This document shows, one piece after another, positions 17,270-25,093 of a DNA stretch of 64,000 nucleotides. Under the pieces are notes generated by a model. It ran no database searches. It had not been told where the DNA came from and saw nothing but the letters and a program-made list of their open reading frames with translations. Source of the stretch: Ruoffia tabacinasalis (GTDB lineage Bacteria; Bacillota; Bacilli; Lactobacillales; Aerococcaceae). The position numbers and the translations under genes are program-made. The stretch is taken from positions 62,001 to 126,000 of the forward strand of contig NZ_JBHSHQ010000004.1 in the NCBI RefSeq assembly GCF_042652985.1, in the 5' to 3' direction. Position 1 is the first letter of the stretch. Each line of letters opens with the position of its first letter.

Positions 17270-18701
17270 CGGGGTTACGTTACCGAGTGATATGATTGGT
17301 TACCTTGTAAAGGTAGCCAAAAGCCTAAATGTACCACCGAGCTATCTAATTACTAAGCTACATTTTGAAGGCATTTGGGGGAAATCGGAAGTCGCAAGAG
17401 AAAATAATAACTGGTCGGGAATGACGTGGACAGGCGACCCTAACCGACCTAGTGGTATCGTTGTTTCAAAAGGTAGCGCACGCCCTAAAAATGAAGGTGG
17501 GCACTACATGCGCTATAAGTCCGTTGATGAGTTTTTGACTGATTGGACTTATTTAATTCGTCGCGGCGGTATTTACAAAGTAGCGGACAGCGCAACCTTT
17601 GACGAAGCTGTAAAAGGTATGTTTAAAGTTGGTGGTGCAAAGTATGATTATGCTGCAAGTGGTTTTGACCACTATTCAAAAGGGATGAAAGCAAGGAGAC
17701 AAGCAATTAACCGTGCGAATAATGGCGCACTAGACAAATTAGACAACGCAAAAGGGTTAATTAAAGGAGTGAGTAAAACAGTGACAGTAACAGCAAAGCA
17801 GGTTCTGGATGTTGCTAGGGGTTTAATTGGTGCAACCAAGTACGGTGCAACACATAAGAAGTTGATTAATGATTATAACAAAGTAACACCTAGACCAGTA
17901 AGTTATGCAGTCAAGTATGATGATGATTGGTGCGATGCTTTTGTCACGGTAGTGGCAGACAGAGCAGGCGCAACAAGTTTAATCGGTCGTGAGTGCGGGG
18001 TTGAACGACACAAGTCCATATTCAAACAAAAAAACATTTGGTTAGGATTAGTAAAGCCACAAGCGGGTGACATAGTTATTTGGCGATGGGATGGGAATCG
18101 AAACGGGTTTGCGAATCATATCGGCTTTGTGGAATCTGTATCAGGAAACACCATCACAACCATTGAAGGCAATACCTTTAAAGGCGGCGTGTCACAAGTA
18201 GGGCGCAACACTTACGCTTGGAACGCTCAAAGCATTCAAGGATATGCACGTCCGAAGTATGGAACGACCAAAGTAACACCTGAAGCGACAGCTAAGAACG
18301 AGAATAAAGTATCAAAACACTTCGTTGTGACCATTGATAATTTACGAGCTTTCCAAGAACCAACAGCTACATCTAAGTTAGTGGAAAATATCAAGAGAGA
18401 TTATGTAAAGAATATTGATGTGACGGTGGAAAGTGAAGGTTACCTGTGGGGTGGCTGGATAAGTTCAGCAGATGGTAAACGCAGATATACCACGCTTCAA
18501 ACATTGGACGGCAAACGCAAGTTCGTAGATTTGAAAGACGGAACAATTTCTCACGGTGGGGAAACTTACACCGAATACCTAGCATTGCAAGAGAAGGTAT
18601 CAGACGACCAACCTGTTGGTGGCGACACACCGAAAGTCGGTAAGGGTCAAGTTGAAATTGATGGTACAGTGTATGATGTCGAGTTGAAAGAAACTAAATA
18701 G
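17253..18701 (+). CDS. Endolysin: glucosaminidase + CHAP + C-terminal wall-binding domain
   Basis: A 482-residue two-enzyme endolysin. Residues about 15-160 are a glucosaminidase-type domain (PPSYLITKLHFEGIWGKSEV with the catalytic Glu). Residues about 180-330 are a CHAP amidase/endopeptidase with the catalytic Cys in DDWCDAF, His in NHIGFVE and the polar residue in TIEGN. The remainder (VVTIDNLRAFQEPTATSKLV onwards) is SH3b-like and should bind the wall. Start is TTG 8 nt after GGAG. An in-frame ribosome site with GTG at 17781 lies exactly at the domain junction and may give a shorter CHAP-only product. Confidence 0.9.
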   Translation: MELNYNGVTLPSDMIGYLVKVAKSLNVPPSYLITKLHFEGIWGKSEVARENNNWSGMTWTGDPNRPSGIVVSKGSARPKNEGGHYMRYKSVDEFLTDWTYLIRRGGIYKVADSATFDEAVKGMFKVGGAKYDYAASGFDHYSKGMKARRQAINRANNGALDKLDNAKGLIKGVSKTVTVTAKQVLDVARGLIGATKYGATHKKLINDYNKVTPRPVSYAVKYDDDWCDAFVTVVADRAGATSLIGRECGVERHKSIFKQKNIWLGLVKPQAGDIVIWRWDGNRNGFANHIGFVESVSGNTITTIEGNTFKGGVSQVGRNTYAWNAQSIQGYARPKYGTTKVTPEATAKNENKVSKHFVVTIDNLRAFQEPTATSKLVENIKRDYVKNIDVTVESEGYLWGGWISSADGKRRYTTLQTLDGKRKFVDLKDGTISHGGETYTEYLALQEKVSDDQPVGGDTPKVGKGQVEIDGTVYDVELKETK

Positions 18702-18703
18702 AT

Positions 18704-18740
18704 ACCTTGTGACTGACACTGATGTCGGTCACAAGGTAAT
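18704..18740 (+). terminator. Inverted repeat after endolysin, probable terminator or operator
   Basis: TACCTTGTGAC and GTCACAAGGTA form an 11-bp perfect inverted repeat around a 14-nt loop just after the endolysin stop. The T-run expected of an intrinsic terminator is missing, so it could instead be an mRNA-stabilising hairpin or a protein site beside the strong promoter at 18751. Confidence 0.5.
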
Positions 18741-18750
18741 TCGAGGTAGT

Positions 18751-18779
18751 TTGACATAATTAACTTTTCACTGTATACT
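18751..18779 (+). promoter_or_regulatory. Consensus promoter for the antisense/antitoxin RNA
   Basis: Perfect -35 TTGACA (18751-18756), 17-bp spacer and -10 TATACT (18774-18779). It predicts a start near 18786, exactly at the first direct repeat of the structured RNA. Confidence 0.85.
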
Positions 18780-18785
18780 AAGTTT

Positions 18786-18903
18786 ACACAATTAATAAGA
18801 GGAGCTAGCCAAGCCCTCACCCAGACAACATTATATTAAGAGACCGCCTAGCTCTTGTTCTGCTTGTTGTCTACCGTTCTGCCCCTCTTTTGAGGGGTTT
18901 TTT
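18786..18903 (+). ncRNA. Candidate par-type antitoxin RNA
   Basis: About 118 nt from the predicted start to the terminator, without an open frame. Its first 41 nt contain three blocks that recur, in the same order and strand, inside the toxin gene region: ACACAATTAATAAGA (18786/19074), TAGCCA (18806/19089) and CCAGAC (18821/19101). Because the toxin is on the other strand, the RNA is complementary to its mRNA at these blocks. Internal pairs 18800-18808 with 18848-18856 and 18823-18830 with 18865-18872 cross, suggesting a pseudoknot or alternative folds. Confidence 0.65.
18882..18903 (+). terminator. Terminator of the antitoxin RNA
   Basis: CCCCTC (18882-18887), TTTT loop, GAGGGG (18892-18897), then TTTTTT. 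A canonical short intrinsic terminator for the plus-strand RNA. Confidence 0.85.
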
Positions 18904-18909
18904 AAATAC

Positions 18910-18934
18910 AAAAAAACGAGGGTTTTCACCCTCG
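18910..18934 (-). terminator. Terminator of the minus-strand toxin mRNA
   Basis: On the minus strand CGAGGGT-GAAA-ACCCTCG followed by seven T. It lies only a few bases from the plus-strand terminator, so the two convergent transcripts stop back to back as in par-type loci. Confidence 0.8.
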
Positions 18935-19023
18935 AAAAACACTATAAGGCGCGGTTGTATGCCTAATACATCTTCATCACTCACTACTTTTTGATCAGTG
19001 TTTTTATACCAAGTTACACAATG

Positions 19024-19113
19024 TTACTTATTCATCTTTTCTAAAATGGACAAAGTCACCTCAGCAACCTGCAACACAATTAATAAGATAGCCAGTTTTT
19101 CCAGACCCCCCAC
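19024..19113 (-). CDS. Candidate small hydrophobic toxin of a type I toxin-antitoxin pair
   Basis: A 29-residue peptide read from the minus strand: GTG at 19113, sequence (M)GGLEKLAILLIVLQVAEVTLSILEKMNK, stop TAA at 19024. One membrane-spanning helix with a charged C-terminus is the layout of Fst-type and holin-like type I toxins, though the sequence is not a clear Fst. A perfect AAAGGAGG lies at 19120-19113; it overlaps the GTG, whereas CTG at 19104 has ideal 8-nt spacing and would give 26 residues. An extended -10 (TGGTATTAT, 19156-19148) is upstream. The plus-strand RNA is complementary to the ribosome-site/start region. Confidence 0.55.
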   Translation of the reverse strand: MGGLEKLAILLIVLQVAEVTLSILEKMNK

Positions 19114-19147
19114 CTCCTTTTAGCGTCGGATGAAGAGCCTTAATAGA

Positions 19148-19156
19148 ATAATACCA
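19148..19156 (-). promoter_or_regulatory. Extended -10 promoter of the toxin mRNA
   Basis: On the minus strand TGG-TATTAT, an extended -10 element (19156-19148), with no good -35 at the right distance. A start near 19141 would leave a 28-nt leader before the toxin ribosome site. Confidence 0.4.
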
Positions 19157-19203
19157 CATCCCAAAAAATAATAATATTAGAAAATTTAAACACAAACATT
19201 TAA

Positions 19204-19238
19204 CCCCCTATTCCTTAATCGGAGTAGGGGGCTTTTTT
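19204..19238 (+). terminator. Strong plus-strand terminator at prophage right end
   Basis: CCCCCTATTCC (19204-19214) pairs with GGAGTAGGGGG (19221-19231), 11 bp with one G-U, then CTTTTTT. It points along the late phage genes although the toxin cassette lies between, so it may be the original end of the lysis operon. Confidence 0.8.
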
Positions 19239-19298
19239 ATGCAATCATTTATTTACAAGCAGAACATTTGTTCGCATAATTAACCTGAGGTGGTTAAG

Positions 19299-19529
19299 AT
19301 GGAAATTGAGATGATGGGTTCAGAGTTTAAAGAGTTTAGTGATATTTTTGATAAGCTTTACACTGGATTAGAACCATTGTATGCCGTTATCGGTAGTATC
19401 GAAAGAACGATGGCTAGTAGTGGTTTCAATTATTTTAAGTTGCCAGCTTTCAAATCAACGGATTTCAAAAATCATTATTTTATTTTTACAGTTGAAGATA
19501 ATCAATATATTTTTTCGAAGTGTATGTAA
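19299..19529 (+). CDS. Small protein of unknown function at prophage end
   Basis: A 76-residue protein starting at ATG 19299, 8 nt after TGAGG (an in-frame GTG at 19290 overlaps the ribosome site). The N-terminal half is a helical acidic stretch (FKEFSDIFDKLYTGLEPLYAVIG), and the C-terminus is rich in Phe/Tyr (KNHYFIFTVEDNQYIFSK). No family is recognised. It has its own terminator-like hairpin directly downstream and lies between the prophage late terminator and the host surface protein, so it is probably a prophage morphon or cargo gene. Confidence 0.45.
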   Translation: MEIEMMGSEFKEFSDIFDKLYTGLEPLYAVIGSIERTMASSGFNYFKLPAFKSTDFKNHYFIFTVEDNQYIFSKCM

Positions 19530-19543
19530 TGTAAAGCAAAAAA

Positions 19544-19575
19544 GACTGTCTGAAGACAGTCACTATTTTATTATC
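19544..19575 (+). terminator. Terminator after the small end gene
   Basis: GACTGTC-TGAA-GACAGTC (19544-19561), a 7-bp stem with tetraloop, followed by an imperfect T-rich run (ACTATTTTATT). From here to 20009 no supported gene is seen except the surface-protein terminator at 19955. Confidence 0.6.
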
Positions 19576-19954
19576 AATTAACTAAACTAAAACATGTATG
19601 ATCTTTTGTAAGTTAATTTTCAAAAAGGTAGCACGAAAGGTAGCAGTTAAGTTATGCCCCATTATATTTGCTTATCTATGTACTTACCTTAAATGTTGTT
19701 GTTACAAGTATCTTATATTGAGTGATGTTACATTATTTATTTGCGTTAAAGCTATGTGCCTTTTTTTGTGGAGATTTTTAACAGAATAGTGCTCAGAAGG
19801 TTGAACGAGATGCTAGATTTTAGTCACATTCAACTAAAACTGGTAAGTCTAATCGATATTTTTTTATACCTGCTTAATCTTAGATACCTTGTATAGGCTG
19901 ACTTTAACTCTTTAGCCCATTGTATCCCTTTATTACCCATATCTATTTATATAC

Positions 19955-19978
19955 AAAAAAGAGATTTAAGGCATCTCT
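19955..19978 (-). terminator. Terminator of the G5/CAP surface protein gene
   Basis: On the minus strand AGAGAT ... ATCTCT followed by TTTTTT (19960-19955), about 30 nt downstream of the stop at 20010. Confidence 0.7.
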
Positions 19979-20009
19979 ACCCTAAACCTCTCGATTCGTT
20001 ACTTTATGT

Positions 20010-23000
20010 TTATCTACCTTTTAAGATTTGTACTGCAATCAAGTTATTGAATACGGAATCCCCTTGTGCAGGTGTTACTCCTGTACCAATACGTACCGCT
20101 GTAGCAAACCCTGTATAACCTGTACCAATCATATTAGCATAGTGTCCGTCTGAAGCTTTCCATTGATTAAAGAATGCCTCCGCTAAAGCTGTCTCTGACA
20201 ATGTCTCATAGAAGTTTGTATGGTGCGAACGTCCGGCAATGTTTTCACCTGCACCATAGTTACGATCCTCTGGTAATACTGTATGCCATTTTGTTCCATC
20301 TGGTCGTGTATGTGGCTGATTCTCAAATCGTAATGAGCCATAATCTGCCATCTCTTGTGCTCGAATATCTGCCGCGCCTTGTAAGTCTACCTCAGCATGT
20401 TCTAGTGTATGCTTTCCTACACTTTGACGTAAATCATTCACTAACTTTAACATATGATCGTTAAAGATACTATGATTAAAGATTGTTCCATCGTTAAAGG
20501 CATCCACTACTTCCTCTGACATACGGATCCCAATTCTCCAGTTTTGTCCACTTTCATCTTGACCTGATGTCGTATGTAAGTTTCCACCTGTTTGTGCTTG
20601 TTTGTGTTTATACGCATCATCCGCGTTAACAATATCACTTACATTAAACGATACCTCTTTTGTTAATGTGTATTCACCAATCTTATCACCTTTTTTGTAT
20701 TCGATAATTAAATCGTCACTCACTTGGTTCTCTTTAGTCCCTACCTCAACAATACGGTTTACTGGTGCTTTTGTTACAGTATTTGATACCTCTTTACGTG
20801 ATGTCACTTTATCATTAACATACGTTACCTCATATTTAATCGTACGTGTTCCATCCACACCTGCTTGAACAAGTTTTTCCTCACCTTTAGGTAAGTTAGG
20901 ATTTGGGCGGTAAACTGTTTCGAATTCTACTAATTCTGTCTTAGTCTCAGTCTTCGTTTCCGTTACTTGTGTTCCTACCTCAACAATACGGTTTACTGGT
21001 TGAGTCGTTACTGAACTAGATACCTCTTTACGTGATGACTCTTCACCGTTAACATACGTTACCTCATATTTAATCGTACGTACTCCGTTTTTACCTGCTT
21101 GAACTTCTCGTTCCTCACCTTGTGCTAAGTTAGGATTCGGGCGGTGTTCTGTATCAAATCCTACTGATTCTGTTTTAGTTTCAGTCTTTGTTTCGTTTAC
21201 TGGTGCTCCGACCTCAATAATACGATTAACCGGATCTTTAGTTACCTCGTAACCAACCTCTTTACGCGATGCCTCGTCACCGTTAACAAGTGTTACCTCA
21301 AAGGTACGTGTTGCCTCTCCATTTACACCTTTTTGAACCTCTTTTTCCTCACCTTTTGCTAAGTTAGGATTCTTGCGGTATTCTGTTTTAAATTCTACTA
21401 ATTCTGTCTTAGTCTCAGTCTTCGTTTCCGTTACTTGTTCTCCGACCTCAACAATACGGTTTACTGGTGCTTTTGTTACAGAACTTGATACCTCTTTACG
21501 TGATGTCACTTCACCGTTAACAAGTGTTACCTCATATTTAATCGTACGTGTTCCATCTACACCCGCTTGAACTTCTCGTTCCTCACCTTTAGGTAAGTTT
21601 GGATTTCCACGGTAAACTGTGTCGAATTCTACTAATTCTGTCTTAGTCTCAGTCTTCGTTTCCGTTACTTGTTCTCCGACCTCAATAATACGGTCAACCG
21701 GATCTTTAGTTACCTCGTAACCAACCTCTTTACGCGATGCCTCGTCACCGTTAACAAGTGTTACCTCAAAGGTACGTGTTGCCTCACCATTTACACCCGC
21801 TTGAACTTCTCGTTCCTCACCTTTAGGTAAGTTAGGATTCTCACGGTAAACTGTTTTAAATTCTACTGATTCTGTTTTAGTTTCAGTTTTTGTTTCAGTC
21901 ACTTGTGATCCGACCTCAACAATACGGTTTACGGGTGCTTTAACAACTTCAGTTCCTGCAACCTCACGGTCAACCTCATCGCCATTTACATACGTTACAT
22001 TATATGTTGTACGCTCTGTTCCGTTTACACCTGCTTGAACTTCTCGTTCCTCACCTTTAGGTAAGTTTGGATTCTTGCGGTATTCTGTGTCGAACTCAAT
22101 TGTTTTATCCTCAGTTACTTGTTTAACTTCCGTTGTTTGTGTTCCACGTGCAATCACTTCGTTAACTGGGTTTGATGTTACTACATAACCTGTTTCCACT
22201 CGATTTGTCTCGTCACCGTTAACATAAGTTACCTCGAATGTACGTACCGCTGTACCTTTTTGTCCGGTTTGAACGACTTCAGTTTCACCTACTGGTAGTG
22301 TATCATCCTCTACGTAATCTGTCGTAAAGTCAATCGACTCATCAATATCATAATGACGCACTTCTGTTACTTGTGTTCCGACTTTGATAACCTTATTAAT
22401 TGCCTCGGTAACGTCCTCAGAAATAACTGTTCGACTAACAATCGTTCCATTAGCATCTAATACTTCCTCGATTGTTACCACTCGTTGTCCGTTAACACCC
22501 TCTTGGACTACCTCTTCCTCACCCGTTGGTACACCATCGTCTTCTACATAATCAACACCATGGTTAATCACATATGTCTCTTGAACTGTGCGTACTGTTT
22601 GTTGTGTTTTTGTTCCTCGACGGATAATGCGCGGTACCATGTTAGAAATAACTTGAGTATCTGTACTCTCATTAACTACAACACCATCTTCAGTAATAAC
22701 CGTTGTAATCTCTACATACTCTCCGTTAATACCCTCTTGCTCAACAATATCATCGCCTGAAAGGACTGTCCCATCATAGTTAATGATTGTCTTGAATGGC
22801 TCTACATAAAAACGTTTTGTTGTTGTCGTAGATTGTGTAATATCTTCACCCGGTGTTGGATCGCCTGGAATTAATTGTTCCTCTGTATTTGTCTCCTCAT
22901 TTACAAGACCGCCACCCTCACCGGGTACTTCCTCTTGCCAGCTCTCGCCCTCTTCCTCAATGACCTCTTCACCAATACCCTCTGATTCAGCCGGTACTTC

Positions 23001-23930
23001 CTCTTCCGTTGGTGCTTCGTTCCCCGGTACCTCAGGTGTTTCTACTGGAATCTCACTTGGAATTTCCTCTCCCGGTGTCTCTGGTTGCTCAGGCACTTCT
23101 GGTGTTTCTGGCACTTCTGGCTGTTCAGGTACATCAGGTTCGTCCGTTCCGGGTTCTTCTGGCTGTTCAGGTACATCAGGTTCGTCCGTTCCGGGTTCTT
23201 CTGGCTGTTCAGGTACATCAGGTTCGTCTGTTCCTGGTTCTTCCGGTGTTTCCGGTACATCTGGTTCAACAATCCCTGGCTCATCTGGAGTTTCAGGCAC
23301 AGGAGATTCTAAGTCTTCGTCCGGTGTTTCACCTTCTGGAGCTTCTTCAAAAGCAGGTGGTTCATCTACATTTGGGTCGCCAGGAATTGGTGCAGAAGGT
23401 TCAGCTTCTTGGACTGGATTGTTGACATAGCTAGGTGGCGTATTATTAGAGGTAGATTGAGTCACACTTTCAACATTCAATACACCGTCTAAGATGTCTC
23501 CAGTAAGAATTAGGTCTGGGTTTTCAATCAAGTTGAGTTCAATTAACTTGTCCACATCTTTATCAACCGCTTCCGCAATGTTTGAAAGGGTATCTCCCCA
23601 TTGAACAACATAAGCTTTCAGACCAGCTTCTTCTTGACGCTTTACTTCTTCAACAATATCTTCAACAGTATTTTCTTGCCAGATTAATGATGCGTTTTCT
23701 AACGCTTTTTTAACTTCTTCTTTAATAATATTATCATTAATTAAGTCACTTTTACCTTCAAAGTTCGAACCTAATTCTGTCGACAGAACAAAAGCAATCT
23801 GTGAATCACTCACTTGTGCATAAGTAACCACGGGTAGGGCAGCAGTGCTCACGACACCGGTTAATGCAACGGCTATCCAAAGTCCTTTAACTTTACGAAG
23901 TAGTTTCAATTGTATCGACCTCATTTTCAT
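20010..23930 (-). CDS. Large secreted surface protein: LysM, nine G5 domains, CAP domain
   Basis: A 1306-residue exported protein. A signal peptide (LWIAVALTGVVSTAALPVVTYA) is followed by a LysM wall-binding domain (residues about 104-150: YVVQWGDTLSNIAEAVDKDV), a Pro/Glu-rich stalk with 16-residue repeats (PDVPEQPEEPGTDE), nine G5 domains each ending in a 'VNRIVEVG'-type motif, and a C-terminal CAP/SCP domain (MLKLVNDLRQSVGKH, GAGENIAG, HYANMIG). G5 domains often bind N-acetylglucosamine or zinc. There is no LPXTG anchor, so retention would depend on LysM/G5. ATG 23930 lacks a ribosome site; TTG 23909, 9 nt after GAGG, may be the true start. Confidence 0.85.
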   Translation of the reverse strand: MKMRSIQLKLLRKVKGLWIAVALTGVVSTAALPVVTYAQVSDSQIAFVLSTELGSNFEGKSDLINDNIIKEEVKKALENASLIWQENTVEDIVEEVKRQEEAGLKAYVVQWGDTLSNIAEAVDKDVDKLIELNLIENPDLILTGDILDGVLNVESVTQSTSNNTPPSYVNNPVQEAEPSAPIPGDPNVDEPPAFEEAPEGETPDEDLESPVPETPDEPGIVEPDVPETPEEPGTDEPDVPEQPEEPGTDEPDVPEQPEEPGTDEPDVPEQPEVPETPEVPEQPETPGEEIPSEIPVETPEVPGNEAPTEEEVPAESEGIGEEVIEEEGESWQEEVPGEGGGLVNEETNTEEQLIPGDPTPGEDITQSTTTTKRFYVEPFKTIINYDGTVLSGDDIVEQEGINGEYVEITTVITEDGVVVNESTDTQVISNMVPRIIRRGTKTQQTVRTVQETYVINHGVDYVEDDGVPTGEEEVVQEGVNGQRVVTIEEVLDANGTIVSRTVISEDVTEAINKVIKVGTQVTEVRHYDIDESIDFTTDYVEDDTLPVGETEVVQTGQKGTAVRTFEVTYVNGDETNRVETGYVVTSNPVNEVIARGTQTTEVKQVTEDKTIEFDTEYRKNPNLPKGEEREVQAGVNGTERTTYNVTYVNGDEVDREVAGTEVVKAPVNRIVEVGSQVTETKTETKTESVEFKTVYRENPNLPKGEEREVQAGVNGEATRTFEVTLVNGDEASRKEVGYEVTKDPVDRIIEVGEQVTETKTETKTELVEFDTVYRGNPNLPKGEEREVQAGVDGTRTIKYEVTLVNGEVTSRKEVSSSVTKAPVNRIVEVGEQVTETKTETKTELVEFKTEYRKNPNLAKGEEKEVQKGVNGEATRTFEVTLVNGDEASRKEVGYEVTKDPVNRIIEVGAPVNETKTETKTESVGFDTEHRPNPNLAQGEEREVQAGKNGVRTIKYEVTYVNGEESSRKEVSSSVTTQPVNRIVEVGTQVTETKTETKTELVEFETVYRPNPNLPKGEEKLVQAGVDGTRTIKYEVTYVNDKVTSRKEVSNTVTKAPVNRIVEVGTKENQVSDDLIIEYKKGDKIGEYTLTKEVSFNVSDIVNADDAYKHKQAQTGGNLHTTSGQDESGQNWRIGIRMSEEVVDAFNDGTIFNHSIFNDHMLKLVNDLRQSVGKHTLEHAEVDLQGAADIRAQEMADYGSLRFENQPHTRPDGTKWHTVLPEDRNYGAGENIAGRSHHTNFYETLSETALAEAFFNQWKASDGHYANMIGTGYTGFATAVRIGTGVTPAQGDSVFNNLIAVQILKGR

Positions 23931-24102
23931 ATTATTTTAATTTATTTGACAAAAAAGACGACTCTTTATGGATTAAAAATCTAAAAGAGTATGAAAAATA
24001 TGACAGTATTTTAAATTAGATAAATGAATTTGCATTTTAGATAAAAATGGGTGCAAAACATTCATGAAATCATTATAATATAGTTATAGATAAATATAAT
24101 AG

Positions 24103-24159
24103 GTGTTGCATACTTTCAAAAACCGTGCATTTTCGGAACAACCGAGCAAAATGCAACAC
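24103..24159. promoter_or_regulatory. Nested inverted repeats upstream of the Rgg pair
   Basis: GTGTTGCAT (24103-24111) is the inverse of ATGCAACAC (24151-24159). Inside it TGCATTTT-CGG (24126-24136) can pair with CCG...AAAATGCA (24142-24155). The two hairpins share the 3' arm and are mutually exclusive. No T-run follows, so this is an operator or a leader RNA switch rather than a terminator. Confidence 0.5.
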
Positions 24160-24211
24160 GGCCGATATTATCATGTTAGGCAGTCAGTAACTTACTAAGA
24201 GGAGTGATATC

Positions 24212-25093
24212 ATGATGCTAGGAGAGGCAGTTGAACAACTTCGAATTGAGAAGAATATATCTGTGAAAGATTTGATAGGAGAGCGAATTTCTAAGTCAAC
24301 ATATTCGCGATTTGTTAATAATAAATCAATGGTTAGTGCAGATACCTTATTATATTTACTTAATCAATTGCATACAACTTTTGCGATGTTCTTGCAGTTA
24401 CATACAGATTATTTTGATTTAAAGTATGACTATACCATATTGAATCATTGCCTGGAATTAAAGCAAACATACCGTCTGAGTAATTTATTAAAGAAGTGGG
24501 AGTTAAAAATTGGACACTTAAGTATTCCGGAAGAGTTATTTATAAAAACCATAAAGATAACCTTGGCTGATTTGAATGGTGAGTTAGCTACAGCGATTCC
24601 CTTAGATGAGCTGAGGAAGGTTTATGATGAATTGAATTATTGGACCGATTATAATTTGAAGTCATTTAAAGCGTCAATGCATTTATTCGATACACAAACA
24701 GCGATTAAGTATGCAAAGAAAATTTTAAAAAATATTGATAACATTGATGGTACCTTAGTGCATGAAGAAGTCTTCTATGTTTTGGGGAGAGTATTCTCAA
24801 GGTGTTTAATGGAAGGGTTAAATAAGGATGCGAAAGAGATATACTCGAATTTAAACCGATTATATATAAGTCAATATGATCTTGGGAAACAGACATACGC
24901 GATGTATTATGAAGGGCTAGCCAATGTTATTCTTTTAAACAAATTTGATGACATTAAACTTATTAATGATGCGATTGATTATTGGGACTTACTCCATATG
25001 ACTTACAGAATTGATGAGTTTTGTACAATCTATGAAGCTGCGAGCCATCATATGGATCTGCCTGAACTTAGACGCATGAAGGAGGTCATATAG
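24212..25093 (+). CDS. Rgg/MutR-like transcriptional regulator 1
   Basis: A 293-residue regulator. Residues about 5-60 form an XRE-type helix-turn-helix (AVEQLRIEKNISVKDLIG, KSTYSRFVNNKSMVSADTL), and the remainder is an all-helical TPR-like domain as in Rgg/GadR/MutR proteins, which respond to peptides or small ligands. ATG follows AAGAGGAG at 7 nt. The next gene begins directly after its stop codon and has the same architecture, so they form a tandem pair. No obvious short hydrophobic pheromone gene lies in the 280-nt leader. The target may be itself or the divergent surface protein. Confidence 0.75.
   Translation: MMLGEAVEQLRIEKNISVKDLIGERISKSTYSRFVNNKSMVSADTLLYLLNQLHTTFAMFLQLHTDYFDLKYDYTILNHCLELKQTYRLSNLLKKWELKIGHLSIPEELFIKTIKITLADLNGELATAIPLDELRKVYDELNYWTDYNLKSFKASMHLFDTQTAIKYAKKILKNIDNIDGTLVHEEVFYVLGRVFSRCLMEGLNKDAKEIYSNLNRLYISQYDLGKQTYAMYYEGLANVILLNKFDDIKLINDAIDYWDLLHMTYRIDEFCTIYEAASHHMDLPELRRMKEVI

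Noticed and set aside
22960..23430. Plus-strand 156-codon Ser/Gly-rich frame opposite the surface protein stalk
   Set aside because: It mirrors the repetitive Pro/Glu codons on the minus strand and has no ribosome site; a compositional shadow.
23931..24211. Short hydrophobic peptide (SHP-type) gene near the Rgg pair
   Set aside because: The ATG frames on the plus strand in this gap encode only four to six residues and none is hydrophobic.
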